From Ohtaekwangia sp036568665 (GTDB taxonomy: Bacteria; Bacteroidota; Bacteroidia; Cytophagales; Cyclobacteriaceae), in the NCBI RefSeq assembly GCF_036568665.1, contig NZ_DATCSD010000313.1, positions 1-64,000 on the forward strand: 64,000 bases of DNA. The letters run 5' to 3'. The notes under the pieces are model-generated. The model saw only the letters and a program-made list of their open reading frames with translations, searched no databases and was not told the origin of the DNA. The first letter of the stretch is position 1. The number at the start of each line of letters is the position of its first letter. Both the position numbers and the translations under genes were made by a program. This document shows positions 17,275-25,554 of the stretch, one piece after another.

Positions 17275-18339
17275 CTATAGTCCGGTAAGATCCCACGGCA
17301 ATGATGCATCGTAGCGAATCTCTCCTTTTGTTACCTTGAGTGGCGAAGGTATATTATCTTCATATATAGCACCTGTGCCTAAGCCCTGCGGTATAGCGAT
17401 AGCATATTCTGCTGTGAATTGACAGATCGCATTCAAACCTATACTTGACTCGAGCGCAGAAGTTATCCACCAACCTATACCAGCCTGCTCCGCCATACTG
17501 ATCCACTCGCGACAACCCTGCAGTCCGCCATGTAGTGTTGGTTTAAGAATAATATAGGGCGGGTTCATTTGCTTTAGTAATGCACTGCGTGCGTCACCTT
17601 CTATACCGATCAGCTCTTCATCGAAAGCTATAGGTATGGGAGACTTGCGACACAGTTCTTCCATCTCGGGCTGTCCTTGCTTTATAGGCTGTTCGATGGA
17701 GTGGATCTTGAAGCGCGAAAGCTCTGTGAGCTTAAACAACACTTCCTCTATTTTAAAAGCTCCGTTGGCGTCTAGCCGTATCGTGAGTTGCTCGCGATAG
17801 AAGCGCTTGCGGATATAGTCAAGCACATCCATCTCCTTATCAAAATTCAGTCCGCCCACCTTCAGTTTTATACAGGTAAATCCCTGCGCAACTTTTTCGC
17901 TGATCTGGTGCAGCATAAAATCCAGATCGCCCATCCAGATAAGACCGTTGATAGGTATAGATTTACCCTGCACAAATTCATTATTGAAGATCACACGCTT
18001 GCCTCCGTTTTGCAGATCAAGCAAAGCAGTCTCCAGTCCAAAGATGATAGAAGGAAAACCGGATGGTACAATGTGTTGGAGTGTTGAGGTGTTGAGGTGT
18101 TGAAGTGAGTAGGATGCCAGTTTATTCAATACATCCTGAAGAACTTGTTCGAAGTCGGGGCGGTCATCTATACTGAGGCCGGGGAGTGGGCCGCATTCGC
18201 CCATACCTTTTATAGCCGGGTTGGCATCATCCCATAGCGTAATGAACCACGAGATCTTATCACGCATCAATCCACGCGATGTCCTTGCCTTGAAATTGAA
18301 CTGAAACGTTTTCTTTTGGTAGGATGCCTGCAGCGCCAT
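17275..18339 (-). CDS. menC: o-Succinylbenzoate synthase (MenC)
   Basis: An enolase-superfamily protein of 354 residues. It has the capping-domain start (RTSRGLMRDKISWFI, GMGECGPLPGLS) and the barrel with CIKLKVGGLNFDKE (catalytic Lys). Metal ligands are in IRLDANGAF, SIEQP and FDEEL, and the second catalytic Lys is in ILKPTLHGG. The MenC-specific TSALESSIGLNAICQ and PQGLGTGAIYEDN follow. It dehydrates SHCHC to o-succinylbenzoate in menaquinone synthesis. No other men genes are in the window. A short DNA repeat at 18073-18109 is translated inside a loop around residues 77-89 (the SLQHLNTSTLQHIV segment) and looks like an inserted tandem repeat. Confidence 0.92.
   Translation of the reverse strand: MALQASYQKKTFQFNFKARTSRGLMRDKISWFITLWDDANPAIKGMGECGPLPGLSIDDRPDFEQVLQDVLNKLASYSLQHLNTSTLQHIVPSGFPSIIFGLETALLDLQNGGKRVIFNNEFVQGKSIPINGLIWMGDLDFMLHQISEKVAQGFTCIKLKVGGLNFDKEMDVLDYIRKRFYREQLTIRLDANGAFKIEEVLFKLTELSRFKIHSIEQPIKQGQPEMEELCRKSPIPIAFDEELIGIEGDARSALLKQMNPPYIILKPTLHGGLQGCREWISMAEQAGIGWWITSALESSIGLNAICQFTAEYAIAIPQGLGTGAIYEDNIPSPLKVTKGEIRYDASLPWDLTGL
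18073..18109. repeat. Tandem GTGTTGAG repeat inside menC
   Basis: Four imperfect copies of an 8-9 bp word (GTGTTGGA, GTGTTGAG, GTGTTGAG, GTGTTGAA) lie in the menC coding strand region. They are translated in frame as a Leu/His/Asn/Ser/Thr-rich loop. The DNA style matches intergenic word repeats elsewhere in the window. Confidence 0.75.
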
Positions 18340-18375
18340 GTTAAAATTTGAAAAACGAAAATAAGGTTTTCAGAT

Positions 18376-18383
18376 TAACTTTG
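18376..18383 (+). promoter_or_regulatory. -7 promoter element of queA
   Basis: TAACTTTG is an exact match to TAnnTTTG. Its last base is only 8 nt before the queA A of ATG (18392), so the transcript would have at most a few leader bases. A TTG lies upstream, but the spacing (about 25 nt) is longer than usual. Confidence 0.55.
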
Positions 18384-18391
18384 AAGCGCTT

Positions 18392-19576
18392 ATGAAAGAA
18401 CTGAACATAAACGATTTTACATACGACCTGCCCGCAGACCGCATTGCGCTATACCCGTTGGATAAACGCGATCAATCCAAACTGCTGGTATACCGAAAAG
18501 GCACCATCCTGCATCAACAGTTCAGTTCGCTCACAGATTTTATTCCGGCCAATGCCACACTGTTCTTTAACGATACCAAAGTAATACCGGCACGTTTACA
18601 TTTTACCAAAGATACCGGTGCTACTATAGAAGTGTTTCTGTTACACCCTGTGGCTCCTTCTACGCTTTTGGTAGAAGCCATGCAGACACAGGATACCTGC
18701 ACCTGGAAATGTACTATCGGAAACCTGAAGCGCTGGACGGAAGGATCATCACTCAAAAAAAATATTGATCCTTTTACAGTAACCGCCAGCCTCCTCAATC
18801 GCGAAGAAGGCATCGTAGAGTTTCAATGGACACCTGGAGTATCTTTTGCCGAGATCATTTCACGCTCAGGCGAAACGCCACTCCCACCCTACCTGAAACG
18901 CAAAGCCGAAGCTTCTGACCGCGACCGCTATCAAACGGTATATGCACATTACGAAGGAGCCGTAGCTGCACCAACGGCCGGGCTACACTTTACCAGCAAT
19001 GTATTGCAGGCATTGAAAGCAAAAGGTATAGAAACCGATTACCTCACGCTGCACGTAAGTGCCGGCACCTTTCAACCGGTAAAGGTGCAGAACGCTGTAG
19101 AGCACCCGATGCACACCGAGCAGGTATTGGTAAGTCGCAGCAACCTGGAGAACCTGATGAAGAACCGCTTTATCATTCCGGTGGGCACAACCTCTATGCG
19201 TACACTGGAGAGTATATATTGGTTTGGCGTAAAGCTGATGACGAACCCGGATGCTGTATTCAGCATTCAGCAGAACGATCCATATATAGCCTATACTTCC
19301 CTTCCTTCTGCTATAGAATCGCTGGAACACGTACTCCGCTACCTCGACCGAAAACAGTTAGATATACTCACCGGAGAAACTTCCATATACATTATGCCCG
19401 GCTATACCTTTCGCATCTGTCGAGGCCTTGTAACAAATTTTCATCAACCCGGTTCCACCCTTATACTACTGGTAGCCGCGCTCGTTGGCGATGACTGGAA
19501 GAGTATATATAGCGAAGCGCTCGCGAACGGCTATCGATTTTTGAGCTACGGTGATAGTTCGCTGTTGTTGCCGTGA
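18392..19576 (+). CDS. queA: S-adenosylmethionine:tRNA ribosyltransferase-isomerase QueA
   Basis: Full-length QueA of 394 residues. It contains DLPADRIALYPLDKRDQSKLL, FFNDTKVIPARL, PLPPYLKRKAEASDRDRYQT, the signature APTAGLHFT, HVSAGTFQPV, HPMHTE, VGTTSMRTLES and NFHQPGSTLILLVAAL. It transfers the ribosyl moiety of SAM to preQ1 in tRNA, giving epoxyqueuosine in GUN-anticodon tRNAs. The -7 element 8 nt before the ATG predicts a nearly leaderless mRNA. No preQ1 riboswitch can fit in such a leader. It is divergent from menC. Confidence 0.97.
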   Translation: MKELNINDFTYDLPADRIALYPLDKRDQSKLLVYRKGTILHQQFSSLTDFIPANATLFFNDTKVIPARLHFTKDTGATIEVFLLHPVAPSTLLVEAMQTQDTCTWKCTIGNLKRWTEGSSLKKNIDPFTVTASLLNREEGIVEFQWTPGVSFAEIISRSGETPLPPYLKRKAEASDRDRYQTVYAHYEGAVAAPTAGLHFTSNVLQALKAKGIETDYLTLHVSAGTFQPVKVQNAVEHPMHTEQVLVSRSNLENLMKNRFIIPVGTTSMRTLESIYWFGVKLMTNPDAVFSIQQNDPYIAYTSLPSAIESLEHVLRYLDRKQLDILTGETSIYIMPGYTFRICRGLVTNFHQPGSTLILLVAALVGDDWKSIYSEALANGYRFLSYGDSSLLLP

Positions 19577-19601
19577 GGGAGAGAATTGGAAGATTAATAA
19601 G

Positions 19602-19755
19602 ATTGAAAGATTAGAAGATTAAACATTACAATATTGAAAGATTGAAAATTGGAAGATTCACTTCGTTGAAATAAAAAATGCCGGAGGGAAACCCCGGCAT
19701 TTCAATTTTATAATCTTAAAATTTTACAATTTTATCAATCTTCTAATCTTTCAAT
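19602..19755. repeat. Inverted repeat of GATTGAAAGATTAGAAGATT words around a terminator
   Basis: ATTGAAAGATTAGAAGATT at 19602-19620 is the exact reverse complement (19 bp) of 19737-19755. Further degenerate copies of the same words lie between each arm and the central GC-rich hairpin. The whole queA/porE-like convergent gap can fold as one large structure, organised like the 8369-8538 element but with a different word. Confidence 0.8.
19675..19710. terminator. Bidirectional intrinsic terminator
   Basis: AAATGCCGG (19676-19684) pairs with CCGGCATTT (19694-19702). An A-run lies on the left and a T-rich run on the right, so it can end both queA (rightward) and the OmpA/PorE-like gene (leftward). 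Confidence 0.88.
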
Positions 19756-19775
19756 TTTTCAATCTGCTAATTCAC

Positions 19776-22106
19776 CTACGGCTTTGTTCCTACTTCATTC
19801 AAATCTACTATACGAACCTCCACGCGTCTGCCTTCTTCTTTGGTGGTGGCTACATCTTTGGTAGCTCCGTATCCCTTGGCAACAATGCGTCTGCGCACTA
19901 CGCCTTTGTGGTTGAAGTAATCGAGAATAGCAATGGCGCGTTTGTTAGACAGTTCGCGGTTCAACGCTTCCGTACCTTCTGCTGACGCGAAACCGGAAAT
20001 CTCTACACCGAGGTCTGGCGATTTCTTGAGCTCGGCTAATATAGCATCGAGCTGCGCGTTATACTGTGCTTTCAGATCGCTCTTGCCTGCATCAAAGTAT
20101 ATCTTGGCAGCTTTTGTAAGCGCAGTTTTATCGTAGTTGGATTTCTTACCCGCTTGCTCTTTCTGTTTCTTCGCTTCTTCGGTAAATACGAAAGTCGGCA
20201 GCGAGAAAATGGTTTTGCCGTCTACCTGCTTCTGCTCAAATTTACTTTCGTCACTTTCATCGTAGTAGTATGTGCGTGTAGCCACCTCGATGCGTGAGTT
20301 CTCTTTTTCGTTGAAGTTCACATCTTCGATCGGGTCTTTCATCTGGATCAGGTCGGTGAGGTAATTGATACCATCCTTATCGCCAGAAGCCATCAGGTCG
20401 AGCATCAGGTCATATACATCTACATTGCCCGTTTGCACCAGTTTCGCTTCATGTGTTTTACGCAAGTTGCTTTTCACATCCTGGTCGGTATCATAGAATG
20501 CATTCTTCACCTGCACCTCTTGTCCTACCACCACATCAAACTGCTTAATGGTTTTCAGGTTGATCATCTGGTATAGCTCATAGAAGTAGCTCTGGTTCGG
20601 TATATTTACGTTGATAGTATAAGGAAGAAATCCTTCTGACTCAATCACTATATCATAATCTGTAGCCGGAGGCAGGATCACGAGATAGTTACCGGTTTCC
20701 GGATCCGGATCATATACAAAGTCCAGTTTCTTGTCGGTCTTGTTATCGATCACATATAGTTTGGTGGGCATCGGCTTGCCGGTTTCAGCATTGAGAATCT
20801 TTCCCTTGATCATCGTCAGCGGAATGTTTGCAGACTCTGCCGGCAAATCGAGGTAGTATATATCTTGTCCGCCCTGGCCTCCTTTACGATCAGATGAAAA
20901 GTAAGCACGTGTTCCATCGGCAATCAGCGTAAAGTAATTATCATTCGCAGTCGTATTCACCGGGTATCCCATGTTCTCGGGAGAGCTCCAGTTCTTATCT
21001 ACCATTTTGGAAACAAAGATGTCGCGTCCGCCCATCGAGTTGTGACCGTCAGAAGTAAAGAACAACGTCTTCTGATCCGGATGAATGAACGGTGCATCTT
21101 CATTGGCTTTCGTATTAACCGGTGCACCCAGGTTTACCGGGTTGCTCCAGGTTCCGTTAGATTGCAGCGTTGTCTTATATATATCCAGTCCGCCCTGTCC
21201 GCCCAGGCGGTCGCTGGCAAAATATATAGTCTTGCCATCGGGAGTGATACTCGCAGTTGATTCCAGGTACTTCGGTGTATTGAGGTTGGGTGTAAGCAAT
21301 GCCGGTTTACCCCATGCATCACCGGTCTTGGTTATTTGATATAGTCCTCCGGGATCCGTTGAACCTCCCATAAAGATGATCATCTTCTGTCCATCGGCAG
21401 AAATACCAGCCGTCCCTACATTGTAATCGTGCGCTATCGGTATAAGTTTAGGTTCCGTCCATGAGCCGTGATCATTATACGATATATAGATCTCTTCAAT
21501 AAATTTGTCGCCCGTGCGGGTCTTGCCTGTGTTGGGGCGAAGAGCCGTATAGGCCATCACACTTTCATCAGCCGAAACAACCGGGTTGTATTCGGTATAT
21601 TTTGTATTTACCAATGGTGAGTTGAAGTAACTTACTTTGAAGTTGCGCGGCACCGACATCAACGCCACTGCGTTGTGGCAGGTTTGTATAGCTTCATCAG
21701 CCTGTACCATCGCTTTTTTATCGGCCTTGTTGCTGTTCTCGCGAAACTTGGTAAAGCATTCAATAGCCTTCTGCAGGTTCTCATCCTTCAGATAGATACT
21801 GCCGAGGTCGTAGTATAATGATATAGGCCAGCCTTTACCATTCTTGATAGCATATTCAAAATAGGGTATAGCTTTAATTTGTTCACTGAGTTCGGGTGAC
21901 TTTTCGTAGCAAACACCTGTCTTGTAATGCACGTTTGGATCTTTTTCGCCCGCATTTATGGCATCCAGATATTTTGGTAAAGCTGCATCGTAACTTTTAA
22001 CACTGAAATACCGTTCAGCTTCAGCCAATGCTTTGGCGTCCTGGGCAAACGAAGCCGTTGCAAAAAGTAAGCAGAGCAACAACAAGTAAATGGTCTTCTT
22101 CATCAT
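19776..22106 (-). CDS. PorE-like T9SS-associated lipid/peptidoglycan-anchoring OmpA protein
   Basis: The 776-residue exported protein starts with MMKKTIYLLLLCLLFATASF and is cleaved after AQ. Domain order: TPR helices (about 25-150; DPNVHYKTGVCYEKSPEL); a PD40/WD40-type propeller (about 160-425) with repeated YFASDRLGGQGGLDIYKT and YFSSDRKGGQGGQDIYYLDL blades; a carboxypeptidase-regulatory-like domain (about 435-515; IKGKILNAETGKPMPTKLYV); a linker; and an OmpA C-terminal domain (about 655-770) with IYFDAGKSDL and EISGFASAEG ... NRELSNKRA. This is exactly the architecture described for PorE, which tethers the T9SS PorK/N ring to peptidoglycan. Many Bacteroidota carry several paralogues, so the T9SS role is inferred. 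PorE is a lipoprotein, but this signal peptide has no lipobox. Confidence 0.85.
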   Translation of the reverse strand: MMKKTIYLLLLCLLFATASFAQDAKALAEAERYFSVKSYDAALPKYLDAINAGEKDPNVHYKTGVCYEKSPELSEQIKAIPYFEYAIKNGKGWPISLYYDLGSIYLKDENLQKAIECFTKFRENSNKADKKAMVQADEAIQTCHNAVALMSVPRNFKVSYFNSPLVNTKYTEYNPVVSADESVMAYTALRPNTGKTRTGDKFIEEIYISYNDHGSWTEPKLIPIAHDYNVGTAGISADGQKMIIFMGGSTDPGGLYQITKTGDAWGKPALLTPNLNTPKYLESTASITPDGKTIYFASDRLGGQGGLDIYKTTLQSNGTWSNPVNLGAPVNTKANEDAPFIHPDQKTLFFTSDGHNSMGGRDIFVSKMVDKNWSSPENMGYPVNTTANDNYFTLIADGTRAYFSSDRKGGQGGQDIYYLDLPAESANIPLTMIKGKILNAETGKPMPTKLYVIDNKTDKKLDFVYDPDPETGNYLVILPPATDYDIVIESEGFLPYTINVNIPNQSYFYELYQMINLKTIKQFDVVVGQEVQVKNAFYDTDQDVKSNLRKTHEAKLVQTGNVDVYDLMLDLMASGDKDGINYLTDLIQMKDPIEDVNFNEKENSRIEVATRTYYYDESDESKFEQKQVDGKTIFSLPTFVFTEEAKKQKEQAGKKSNYDKTALTKAAKIYFDAGKSDLKAQYNAQLDAILAELKKSPDLGVEISGFASAEGTEALNRELSNKRAIAILDYFNHKGVVRRRIVAKGYGATKDVATTKEEGRRVEVRIVDLNEVGTKP

Positions 22107-22347
22107 ATGTTAACTGTATTTTAAGCTCTCAATACTACAAAGATTATGCGCGACTATATATAGTTTTTAGCCCGTTACCTTACACCGGGCCCCTAAAAAA
22201 ATACAACTTTATGAACCGGTATAAAGCAATATGCCTTCCGTTGTGTCAATAATATAGCGACAATCACCTCAATAATAGCCAAAAATAAAGCAGTTTATAG
22301 GAATTTACTTGGATTATCACCAATTTTAGGTCTAACGGGGGAATTGC

Positions 22348-25300
22348 ATGAGGGCACAAATACTTCAATTTCTGGATGTCAAGAGCGGTGAAGGCACCCG
22401 CGTGGGGCTGCTGCTCATCATGAGCTTTTTCATGGGCGTTTTTCTGGCCACGATTAGTGTAGCCTCACAAACACTTTTTCTCCAACACTTCGATGAAAAA
22501 ACCGATCTGCCAATAGCCCTCCTCGTTTCCGGTGCCTTTGGTCTGGTAGCGACCATCCTCTATAACTTTTTACAGAACAGAATCCCGTTTCAACTGCTGG
22601 CGATCATCAGCCTCTCCGTTGTAACAGCTCTCACAGCCTTTATCGAGTTCGGTGAAATCTTTTTCAACGATTCCAAAACCATCTTCTTCCTCGGCTTTAC
22701 GCAGATCATTCCGTTCTCATTTATACTATACCTGGTGTTCTGGGGTGCATTTACCCGGATGTTCAACCTGCGCCAGTCCAAACGCCTGGTGGGTACGGTG
22801 GATATAGGCGGACTTATCGCTTCGTTCATCGCCTTCTTCTCGATTCCTCAATTGCTTAACCCTCAAATATTCTTCAAGGGAAAAGAAGGTATATCCGTAG
22901 AATCGTTATACACTTTTTCGCTGCTAAGTGTTGCTTTGTTCCTGCTCACGTTCATGTACCTCTCCGTAAAATACCTGAGCAAGGGAAAGACCTTCGCAGA
23001 AGAGAAAGCCATCTATCAGAAACTCCGTTTCAACGACTTCCGGCAGAACCGCTATATATTTTATATGTCGCTGTTTGTAGTGGCCTCCATGATCGCGCTG
23101 AACTTCGTTGACTACTCTTTCCTGAACGTAACAACACTATATTTCACCGACCAGGACGCGCTGGGAAGCTTTATCAGTTACTTTGAAGGTACCATTGTGA
23201 TCTTCAGCTTCCTGTTCCAGACTGTAGCTACTGATCGTATTATACAGGAATATGGCATGCGCGTATCGCTGCTGATCAGTCCGCTGCTCATTGGTTTCTT
23301 TACCATCTGCGCGATCGCGCTGGGTATAGTGTTCGGATACTCTCCTGCCGATAATCTGTTTGTGATCTTCTTTTTGATTATCGCTATCAGTAAATTGTTT
23401 ATACGCTCGCTCAAAGATTCGCTCGATAACCCGACCTTCAAACTATATCTGCTTCCGATCGAAAGCCACATACGCATTGACGTGCAGACCAAGATCGAAG
23501 GAATTGTTACTGCCTTTGCCAGTTTGCTGGCCGGTGCGCTTATCATTCTTATTAACCGCGTAGAGATATTCGATCTCCTCTATATTTCCATCTTTACTTT
23601 CCCCCTGTTAATCATGTGGTATATCGTATCCAACCGCATGCATACCAATTACCGCTATACCTTGCAAGATACCTTGTCGCGCAACAAGTCGCGTATAGCC
23701 GGTAAAGCAGAGAAGAGTTATACCGTAAGCACCGTGCTTGAACAAGAGATCAACAGCACCGCAGAGGATAAAGTATTGTATGGATTAACGCTGATGGAGA
23801 AACTGGAGCCTGCTGTTTTTGAAAGCACCGTAATGCGGCTGGCCAACAGCGAATCCAACGTGATCCGTAAATATGCACTTGAAAAAATAGAAGCACTTGG
23901 TCTACAGTCCGACAGTGGCAAGAACGAAATACGTTCCCTCGCAGAGCGTGCGTATGGCGAACTGGAAGACAGCGACCTGCTCTCTATATCTCCTGAAAAA
24001 TTACTCAAGCTCAGCAAATCCGTTAAGCAATCAGACCGTATACTTTCGGCCAAGTTGCTGCGGAAACTCATCAGTCAGAAAACTATATTTATCCTGCTGG
24101 AGTTACTGCGCGATGCCGATCCAAAAGTTCGCTACGAAGCGCTATATACCGCACGCAAAGTAAAACGCCAGGAAACATGGCCGGTGCTGATCGAGTTACT
24201 CGGCTCTCCATCCTATAGCCACCACGCTGCAGCTGCCTTGAAAGAAGTAGGCGAATCGGTATTGCCAACACTCGAAGCTGCCTTCCATAAATCAGGGCAA
24301 AGCGACCTGGTAATGCTGCGCATTATACAGATCATGGGTCGTATAGGAGGTCGCTACGCATTACAACTGCAATGGAAAAAAGCAGACTACCCGGATAAGC
24401 GCATTGTTAAACAGATACTATATTCTCTTCGCTATCAAAATTACCAGGCACGCGGTAAAGAGATACGCGATGTAATAAACCTGCTGGAAGGGGAGATCAG
24501 CAAAGCACTCTGGAACCTGGCCGCGTTGGATGAATTACCTCAAACCGATGAGTTCTTCTTTTTAAGACAAGCCTTACAAGAGGAAGTATTAGACAATTAC
24601 GACCAGATATATATGTTGTTGTCTATACTGTATGATCCACAGTCAGTACAACTGGTGCGCGAGAATATAGAGACACGCGAGCCCGATAACATTGCTTTCG
24701 CGATGGAGTTGCTCGACCTGTTTATTGACCAGGAATTAAAACCCAAGCTGCTTCCGTTGCTGGACGACTCTCCTACTTCGGTTAAGCTGAAACATTTACA
24801 ACTTCACTTCCCGCGCGAAAGCTATAATCCGATACAGGTTATCAACTATATATTGAATCGCGACTTTAACCTGAACAACCGCTGGACAAAAGCCTGCGCG
24901 ATACATGCTTCTGCCTTTATAGCAGACTTCCGTATAAGCCGCGGGCTTGTAGCGCAGATGTTCAATCGCGATAAACTCCTGCAGGAAACTGCCGCGTGGG
25001 TGATCTATCATAAAGACCGGAAAGTATACGATACGATACTGCAGCGTTTACCGGAGCGCGATAAAAAATTCATTGACTCATCGATCGAGAACAACCAGTT
25101 GCTGGATGGTTTGAACGATGGTTTCTTCCTGTGGATTGAGCTTGTAATGTTCATCAAACAGTTGCCGCTCTTCCAGGATATACATGGCACATTGTTAAGT
25201 GATCTGGCTGATAAAATTACACCACTCGATATGGATCGCAATGAGCGTATCAAGTTGGCGAATGATGCGCACAATTCTCCTCTGTTGATTGTAGCATCCG

Positions 25301-25545
25301 GTGAAGTAAAACTGAAAAACAACGGTGATGAAGTAGTAACCCTGAAGAAAGGCGCGATCTATGGAGAGCTTTTCAGTGATGGTTATGTAGCACCGGTAAA
25401 TGAAGTGGAAGCTACGCAGCGGGCAGCCGTGTTCAAGATTAACCTCATGGACTTCTATTTCGTTATGGCGAATCATCATGAGCTTGTACAGGGACTTATC
25501 AAGAATATAACAGAAGAACATAAACCTCAATTATTGCAACCTTAA
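22348..25545 (+). CDS. Polytopic transporter-like protein with HEAT repeats and C-terminal cNMP-binding-like domain
   Basis: The 1065 residues fall into three parts. Residues ~15-430 hold about twelve membrane helices of MFS / nucleotide-transporter-like character (GLLLIMSFFMGVFLATISVA, LLISPLLIGFFTICAIALGI). Residues ~440-900 are alpha-helical HEAT-like repeats (LRDADPKVRYEALYTARKVK, LLGSPSYSHHAAAALKEVGE). Residues ~950-1065 form a CRP-like cyclic-nucleotide-binding fold with GELFSDGY near residue 1006. The Arg of the canonical phosphate-binding cassette is not found where expected, so the ligand may be unusual or absent. It opens a five-gene cluster (next gene after 9 bp) and is divergent from the PorE-like gene across 241 bp in which no good TAnnTTTG element was found. 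Role inferred: membrane effector or transporter gated by a cytosolic signal. Confidence 0.85.
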   Translation: MRAQILQFLDVKSGEGTRVGLLLIMSFFMGVFLATISVASQTLFLQHFDEKTDLPIALLVSGAFGLVATILYNFLQNRIPFQLLAIISLSVVTALTAFIEFGEIFFNDSKTIFFLGFTQIIPFSFILYLVFWGAFTRMFNLRQSKRLVGTVDIGGLIASFIAFFSIPQLLNPQIFFKGKEGISVESLYTFSLLSVALFLLTFMYLSVKYLSKGKTFAEEKAIYQKLRFNDFRQNRYIFYMSLFVVASMIALNFVDYSFLNVTTLYFTDQDALGSFISYFEGTIVIFSFLFQTVATDRIIQEYGMRVSLLISPLLIGFFTICAIALGIVFGYSPADNLFVIFFLIIAISKLFIRSLKDSLDNPTFKLYLLPIESHIRIDVQTKIEGIVTAFASLLAGALIILINRVEIFDLLYISIFTFPLLIMWYIVSNRMHTNYRYTLQDTLSRNKSRIAGKAEKSYTVSTVLEQEINSTAEDKVLYGLTLMEKLEPAVFESTVMRLANSESNVIRKYALEKIEALGLQSDSGKNEIRSLAERAYGELEDSDLLSISPEKLLKLSKSVKQSDRILSAKLLRKLISQKTIFILLELLRDADPKVRYEALYTARKVKRQETWPVLIELLGSPSYSHHAAAALKEVGESVLPTLEAAFHKSGQSDLVMLRIIQIMGRIGGRYALQLQWKKADYPDKRIVKQILYSLRYQNYQARGKEIRDVINLLEGEISKALWNLAALDELPQTDEFFFLRQALQEEVLDNYDQIYMLLSILYDPQSVQLVRENIETREPDNIAFAMELLDLFIDQELKPKLLPLLDDSPTSVKLKHLQLHFPRESYNPIQVINYILNRDFNLNNRWTKACAIHASAFIADFRISRGLVAQMFNRDKLLQETAAWVIYHKDRKVYDTILQRLPERDKKFIDSSIENNQLLDGLNDGFFLWIELVMFIKQLPLFQDIHGTLLSDLADKITPLDMDRNERIKLANDAHNSPLLIVASGEVKLKNNGDEVVTLKKGAIYGELFSDGYVAPVNEVEATQRAAVFKINLMDFYFVMANHHELVQGLIKNITEEHKPQLLQP

Positions 25546-25554
25546 ACTTTACCC

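Noticed and set aside
18340..18391. preQ1 riboswitch ahead of queA
   Set aside because: The predicted leader is at most a few nucleotides long.
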